Below, piece after piece: positions 59,506 through 64,000 of a stretch of DNA of 64,000 nt. The number at the start of each line of letters is the position of its first letter. Position 1 is the first letter of the stretch. This stretch comes from Liquidambar formosana (Eukaryota > Streptophyta > Magnoliopsida > Saxifragales > Altingiaceae), in NCBI GenBank assembly GCA_039720395.1, contig CM077826.1:33104810-33168809 (forward strand), in the 5' to 3' direction. The position numbers and the translations under genes are program-made. Under the pieces are notes generated by a model, which saw nothing but the letters and a program-made list of their open reading frames with translations, did no database searches and was not told where the DNA came from.

Positions 59506-60812
59506 TAAAGAAAAAATGGTTTGAAGATCTCCAAGAAGAAGAGGAGATGCTTGAGCAATATAAGCAACAGCAATTATCAAAGTAACAACAGCAACAACTC
59601 AGCTCTCAGCAAGTATCCCCAATCAATAAGTCACAGACTTATGCATTGGCAGCTTCCAGCGTTAGGAGTAGTGGCAAAAATCTTGCAACTTCTTCTAAAT
59701 CTGAGGAGCCATTAGGAGCTTTTGCTCCAACTTCACAATTTCTTTTAAAAGACAAAAAACAGGGCAATTTTCGCAAAAACCATAGCCCATATTTTGAAAA
59801 AACCTCTACCTTAGACATTATGGTCTTGGAGAGTGAATTTTCGCAATCGGATATCTCTGATATCCTGGAATCATATTTTCCACCTGGGTTCCATTATAAG
59901 ACAAATGATTTTCGCAAAGACCAAGCATGGTACCAATATGTTTTAGAAAAAGGAACAAAATCAGCCATTTTCAAACATAATCATCCTGAAAATGATAAAA
60001 CTGATATTTCTTATTCTACCTGTCAAATTTTGAGGGTTCTTAGTCCTTCCGACTGGGATCAACCTCTTTACCAGCCTAGACAACTCCCCGGCAACATTCT
60101 GCCTAATCTCTATAATTACTTTGATTATGAGAAGGCATGGCAAAATTCTTTCTTCATTCAAAATAAGATCAACCGTCATTCATGGATGATCTACTTTGAT
60201 CAGAAGTTTGATATTGAGTCAATACTCTTATGGTTTCTCTCATGGTGGTCATTCTTCGGCCCCATCCAGGAAATCCTTCCAGAACAGCCAGTCAACATTA
60301 GTAAGTCATATACTTACTATGAGCAACATATCCAGCCAAAAAGTCATCTGCAAGCTTTCCCAAAACTTTTCCTGTTTTATGCCCAATTTGGTCTGGCATG
60401 GATCATGTTTTGGCACTATGAGTTTACAGGTACACAGCAATGGCCCTGCATAGGGAGATCCTTCCATGTTAAATGGTGGGATAATGCAAGGATTAACCAT
60501 ATCACTCCCGAAGCTATTCAGAATTGGTTCCAGAAGCATCCCGCAATTTCGTCAACAGTAGGAGACTCATCTAAGGCCCTCCTGTCAAAGAATCAGCTGA
60601 TGACAAAGTTAGCAGCTGCTCCTCCCAACAGCAAAGAACTGAAAGCATATCTCCAAGAAGTTCTTTCATCCCTCAATGAAGAAGATGAACAGGGATCCTG
60701 TGCTTCAGTCAATTTAGGAGATGACAACGAAGATGACTGTTTTGGGATTCTTCCTCCCATACCTCAGCATGCAGCCAACAGACCAGTCAAAAATCCACAG
60801 CAATTTGATTAG
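59364..60812 (+). pseudogene. Viral ORF2, function unknown
   Basis: Overlaps the end of the RT frame by about 140 bases in a different frame. 59364-59585 (Gln-rich, ending in a TAA) and 59646-60812 (388 codons) lie in the same frame, so one ORF of about 480 codons is interrupted by TAA at 59583-59585. The main part has a Trp/Tyr/Phe-rich centre (SILLWFLSWWSFFGPIQEIL, LFYAQFGLAWIMFWHYEF) and an acidic C-terminus. I do not recognise a domain; a second ORF after RNase H with unknown function is characteristic of florendoviruses. The aromatic centre recalls a viroplasmin-like or translation-factor position, but that is only position-based. Confidence 0.75.
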
Positions 60813-60847
60813 CAAAAGCAACCAACTCTGGTTCTTTCAGTACGAAA

Positions 60848-61081
60848 GACAGACAACCACATGGCAACAGTATTCCCCACTCAACAAAAGCAAACAGTGA
60901 AGATACCTTTCACAAGGAAACAGTATCAGCAACAAGACAACACAGACAGCAACAGTACTTCACTCGGTACAAAAGACAGACAACCACATGGCAACAGTAT
61001 TCCCCACTCGACAAAAGCAAACAGTGAAGATACCTTTCACAAGGAAACAGTATCAGCAACAAGACAACACCGACAGCCAAG
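60848..61081 (+). repeat. 127-bp tandem duplication upstream of the viral promoter
   Basis: Unit one starts at 60848 and unit two at 60975 (period 127); the two share about 105 bases with only a few substitutions. The second unit ends about 30 bases before the TATA box. The position corresponds to the enhancer part of a pararetrovirus promoter. Confidence 0.88.
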
Positions 61082-61088
61082 CTTCATC

Positions 61089-61150
61089 ATTGAGCCAAGG
61101 CTCCCCTTCTCCTATATAAGGGAAGGCATTTCATTGTAATAGGGGACGGA
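61089..61150 (+). promoter_or_regulatory. 35S-like viral promoter (TATA box)
   Basis: CCTATATAAGGGAAGG places a TATATAA box at 61113-61119, followed by CATTTCATTG at 61127-61136, closely resembling the layout of the CaMV 35S core promoter. The expected start site is near 61145. It would drive pregenomic RNA rightwards, which in this locus means into the inverted copy. Confidence 0.8.
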
Positions 61151-61271
61151 AAATAGATAACTGCTTTCCTCCTGGATAGGAATAGATTCACTTTCTTCCT
61201 CTCCATTCTCCCGCAAATTGTAACCCTTCTTTTAGACAACTGCAATTGTAACTCCGCAATATTATCTTGGC

Positions 61272-61277
61272 AATAAA
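61272..61277 (+). terminator. Viral poly(A) signal
   Basis: AATAAA about 130 bases downstream of the expected start site, followed by a T-rich/GT-rich stretch. In caulimovirids the promoter-proximal poly(A) site is bypassed on the first pass to make terminally redundant RNA. Confidence 0.75.
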
Positions 61278-61393
61278 GCAATATTTTTGTAAGTCTGTAT
61301 TTGTTTTAGTTATTATTTCTATTTGCAACTGTTTATTTATTATTTATAATATCTTTTATTTCTGATTGTATATCTATAGTTTCATTCCTGGGT

Positions 61394-62560
61394 GTTAAAG
61401 GTTCAAGATCTGGAACTTCAGAACTTGAAGATGAGTTTTGTCTAAAGATTCTTACTGGTATAGCTGAACAAGATGCCCTCGAAGAGCAAGATGCACGAGA
61501 AGAATCTGGAACTTCAGTAATTATTGGCTTAGAGTTGGGTAGTCTGAAGGACTGAGTAGAAGAAAGATTATTAAATCTAATCCCTGCACTGCCATCAGAA
61601 TATTCTACCAATTGCTTAATTTTTGTAGTTTGTCTAGTTTGTTGCGATGATTCTGAGTCTGCTATATTAATAGCATCTGGTAGTTTCCATTCTTCTGGAA
61701 ACTTCAGCTCAGACCATAACAGAGTTTTTGGTATTATTGCATTTTCTTTGTCTTTTAAGTTACTCTGCAGTAATATAGTTTTTCCTTTTTCACTTTGTCT
61801 TTTAACAACAGGAGTATTAACAAGAGTAGAATACACCCTGTATTGTATCCTGTAAATGATAGCAAGAGGTTGAGATCCTGCCTTCATCTCAGAGTTGTGA
61901 ATTTTGACATTCAATGTTAGTGCATCCAGAATATTTTGGTCTGTTAAACTTATGGTAAAATCCGGATAACAGTTAAAATATACTGGTCCAGCATGGAGAC
62001 CCGATTGGACTCCTCCTAACATTGTCTTCTCAAAATTGTTAAACCTACAGTCTCTAAGTGCCATAAATAGAGACATGTTAAGTCCATCTCTTCCTAATGG
62101 TTTAGCACAGATTTGTACTAACCCCACATGTAGGAATCGATAATTGTCTTCTAAATGTCTTTTAACAATTTCTTCTTTGAGGAGTAATACAGTCTTGTAT
62201 TCTCCATCCATTACAATTGTCTCTTCACTGGTTCTAACCTTAAATCCAGGGAAGAACCTATTACCTTCATAAATGTCAGTTGCAGGTATTTTAGGTAATT
62301 TCCAGTTGCAAAGTTTCTTATTGTCTATAATATATTCCTTTTCCTCAGGAATATCTATATCCTCACTAGAGGATGCAGTAGATTTCATTGACATCATCCT
62401 AGAAAACATAGCTACCTATTGTCTCTTTACACCATACACTTAGGTAGAGGTCTTACTACGGGACTTACTCACCTCTGCCCTACTGCCCACCTGAAATATG
62501 CATGCAAAGATAGATAAATAACTATAAATCCTATTCCTATGGCTCTGATACCAACAACAC
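61394..62560 (-). pseudogene. Inverted partial copy: leader and first 60% of the viral movement protein
   Basis: The minus-strand frame 62409-61333 (358 codons) begins with the same start as the direct copy and stays almost identical for about 343 residues; six amino-acid differences were counted by eye. It then runs out of viral movement-protein sequence at about 61394 and continues for 15 unrelated codons to a stop. The upstream leader including the primer site is also present. The truncated product lacks the C-terminal part. Confidence 0.88.
62541..62553 (-). other. Primer-binding site of the virus, inverted copy
   Basis: On the minus strand TGGTATCAGAGCC, a perfect match to the tRNA-Met primer site; the direct copy has one change. 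Confidence 0.87.
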
Positions 62561-62593
62561 CCAGGAATGAAACTATAGATATGCAATCAGAAA

Positions 62594-62598
<5 letters not shown>

Positions 62599-62656
<58 letters not shown>
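62599..62656. repeat. (TA)n tract, right edge of viral insertion
   Basis: About 29 TA units. The viral leader of the inverted copy runs directly into it (AATAATTATATAT). Confidence 0.92.
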
Positions 62657-62661
<5 letters not shown>

Positions 62662-63132
62662 TTACTTATTTACTTATTTAGTTATTAGTTTATTACTTAA
62701 CAGAAAAAAAAAAAAAAACCATTTCTCAAAAATCAAAGCCTAAAAGGCTAAAACACTTTACCAAAAAAAAAAACCCTACCTCCTTGTATCTTTTACTCAG
62801 CGCCGTCCCTACTCCCAACCTCCCATCCTGCTTCCTCACCAGTCACCACGCCGTCACGCTACACCAGTGCTCAACCAAGGCCGGCACTCCCATTCTCTTT
62901 CTCCCATCCCAATCGACAGTATAGGCCTTCAACTCTTTAAGCAATCAAGCCAACCAAGGCCGACACCACTCAACCTTCTATCCGTCACTCCCATTCTCCT
63001 TCTCCTTCGACAGAACTCCGGTAGTAACTCACTCCCCACTCTCGCCCTCTCATCCCATCGACAGAACTACGGTAGTGACTCACCCCCCCTATTTAAAGCT
63101 CTCTCATCCCATCAACGAAACTACGACAGTCC
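62657..63132. other. Interior of the hAT-type element right of the virus
   Basis: AT-rich start (TTATTTACTTA repeats), an A-run at about 62705-62719, then a C-rich part with an irregular repeat of CTCATCCCATCGACAGAACT / CTCATCCCATCAACGAAACT words spaced 50-60 bases (about 62900-63120). The frame 62867-63136 reads this repeat and looks like low-complexity translation. Confidence 0.45.
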
Positions 63133-63290
63133 CTAGCTACAACTGCAAATTCTAATCCTGCAACAGCAACTTCTTTAGCAAATGTAAGTCCACCTGACAA
63201 GATACCTTACAAAAAAAAGTCTATAGCTTAGGAAAATTTTGTTAAACTTAAAGGACCAGATGGAAAGTCTCTTGGAAAAGCCAAAGTCTT
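63133..63290 (+). pseudogene. Possible hAT transposase N-terminal (BED finger) remnant
   Basis: In the frame from about 63138 the translation gives a Ser/Thr/Ala/Asn-rich start, then PPDKIPYKKKSIA, a stop, and ENFVKLKGPDGKSLGKAKV. The pattern K..S..W..F.K......GK.KAKC is the beginning of BED zinc fingers in plant hAT transposases, with the conserved Trp replaced by a TAG stop. The zinc ligands that should follow are missing. It supports the hAT assignment of the surrounding element. Confidence 0.4.
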
Positions 63291-63629
63291 TAGCTTGGGA
63301 AATTATTATTATTTTTTTGGGTGTTGGGTTGGGTGTTCTAATTTTTAGCATGATTTTCTTATGCTGAGATGGTTGCGACAGTGAAAATAATCTTCGCCAA
63401 AAAATGGAGTTATCCGGAGATGGTTGCCTAGAAATGCCATTTTTTTTAACACAAAAACCAAGTTCCGGACCGGTCTAAACTGAATGGCTTTAGTACGGTC
63501 CAATTCTGGTCCAAAGCATAAATCGGTCTAGTTTCGGAACAAATTTTAATGTCCCGAATTACTTCGGTCTGGGCCACATATACCCCCCGGGCGGTCCGGC
63601 CTGGACCGAGTTGCACCCCTACTTAAAAG

Positions 63630-64000
63630 CATGAGAACACGGTAGGTGTGGTGAGTGCACCCACATTGGATTAAAATCCATGTCATCCCTAACTTTTGCA
63701 CGGGTTGCACCTAGAATCCCGTTTGGTTTTTGTGATTTTTGGGGCTAACTTCTCTCTAATTTATCTTACTCATTTCTCAACCTTTTTCAGTGATTCAAAA
63801 GTCAAATGAAAGTTTATCAAGTCCTCTACAAGTTTACATAAATATCTCATGCTAAGTTATATAAAAACAATACGGGTTTTGAGGCTCAAAAGTCATGGGT
63901 TTTATGACCCGAAAATCTGCCATTTTTCAAAACTTAAGTTATGGTCATATACATGGGCGGAGGGAGGGGGTGCTAGAGGGGGCACTTGACCCCTCTCACC
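63630..64000. other. Continuation of the LTR-like flank
   Basis: Non-coding sequence resuming after the hAT-type element's target duplication; GTGCACCCACATTGG and GGTTGCACCTAG words, no gene seen up to the window end. Confidence 0.35.

Larger units (their letters stand above)
53477..62598 (+). mobile_element. Endogenous caulimovirid (florendovirus-like) insertion, with inverted partial copy
   Basis: One near full-length genome (about 53501-61331, 7.8 kb) carries, in order, a tRNA-Met primer site, 30K-type movement protein, capsid with CCHC knuckle, aspartic protease, RT/RNase H, a separate downstream ORF, a 35S-like promoter and a poly(A) signal. It is followed by an inverted partial genome (about 62598-61332). 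No integrase, no LTRs: this is a pararetrovirus, not a retrotransposon. A separate overlapping ORF after RNase H and insertion in TA repeats are features I associate with florendoviruses; genus placement is inference. All long frames are interrupted, so it cannot express a complete set of proteins as it stands. Confidence 0.88.
53231..63621. mobile_element. hAT-type element carrying the endogenous virus
   Basis: Termini TAGGGGTGCAAAATGG (53231) and, inverted, TAGGGGTGCAACTCGG (63621) are short TIRs of a hAT type common in plants. They are flanked by octamers CTCAAAAG (53223-53230) and CTTAAAAG (63622-63629), matching at seven of eight positions. Subterminal sequence on both sides is rich in CGGTCC/GGTCTAGT words. 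The viral block 53477-62598 sits in its (TA)n tract. The remaining host part is about 1.2 kb, with a possible transposase remnant at 63133-63290. Confidence 0.8.

Noticed and set aside
61333..62409. A second, separate movement-protein gene on the minus strand
   Set aside because: It is a truncated inverted copy of the direct viral gene with unrelated codons at its end, not an independent gene.

Overview
The window is flowering-plant nuclear DNA (probably a eudicot; species not identifiable). One cellular gene is spliced with plant-type GT-AG introns, and nearly everything else is transposable element, microsatellite or endogenous virus. The one intact cellular gene is a NAP1-type nucleosome assembly protein (histone chaperone) on the minus strand. 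It has 11 coding exons between 7333 and 19702 that join without a frame error into 382 codons ending in a CKQQ prenylation box. Its third intron is about 9.4 kb and holds MITEs, a probable solo LTR and many microsatellites.

1-7.3 kb: a decayed Ty1/copia element cut by the window edge; a 1.04-kb long-TIR (Mutator-like) element; a cluster of small hairpin MITEs lodged in (TA)n tracts; and a foldback element. 7.3-19.9 kb: the NAP1 gene and its upstream region. 19.9-22.8 kb: more MITEs. 22.8-26.6 kb: a broken hAT transposon with recognisable termini, a decayed 8-bp target duplication and a transposase in three pieces. 27.4-34 kb: the end of a CACTA transposon interrupted by a complete Ty1/copia retrotransposon (27573-33824; 210-bp LTRs, target duplication GTTTT).

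34.3-42.8 kb is a Russian doll. A non-coding LTR element (34291-42807, target duplication GTTGA) has one LTR interrupted by a 2.5-kb solo LTR (target duplication CTTCC), which is itself interrupted by an inverted 2.4-kb solo LTR of the same family (target duplication CTATG). A third family member (43743-46402) sits in a Stowaway-like MITE. All three carry an array of about five or six copies of a 16-bp palindrome with a GACGTC core. 46.5-51.9 kb holds a duplicated segment, a LINE-type processed pseudogene with a 12-bp target duplication, LTR debris and several foldback elements.

53.2-63.6 kb is the most interesting part. A hAT-type element (TIRs at 53231 and 63621, 8-bp target duplication) has an endogenous caulimovirid, most like a florendovirus, inserted in its (TA)n tract. 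One near full-length viral copy runs on the plus strand: tRNA-Met primer site, movement protein, capsid, protease, RT/RNase H, a second ORF, then 35S-like promoter and poly(A) signal. It is followed by an inverted, about 98% identical copy of the leader and two thirds of the movement-protein gene. The viral promoter points into this inverted copy, so read-through would make antisense movement-protein RNA. The viral reading frames are broken, so this is a fossil as a virus, but it has the architecture of a small-RNA-generating locus. The left junction is a patchwork that uses the viral TATA box as microhomology to the host TA repeat.
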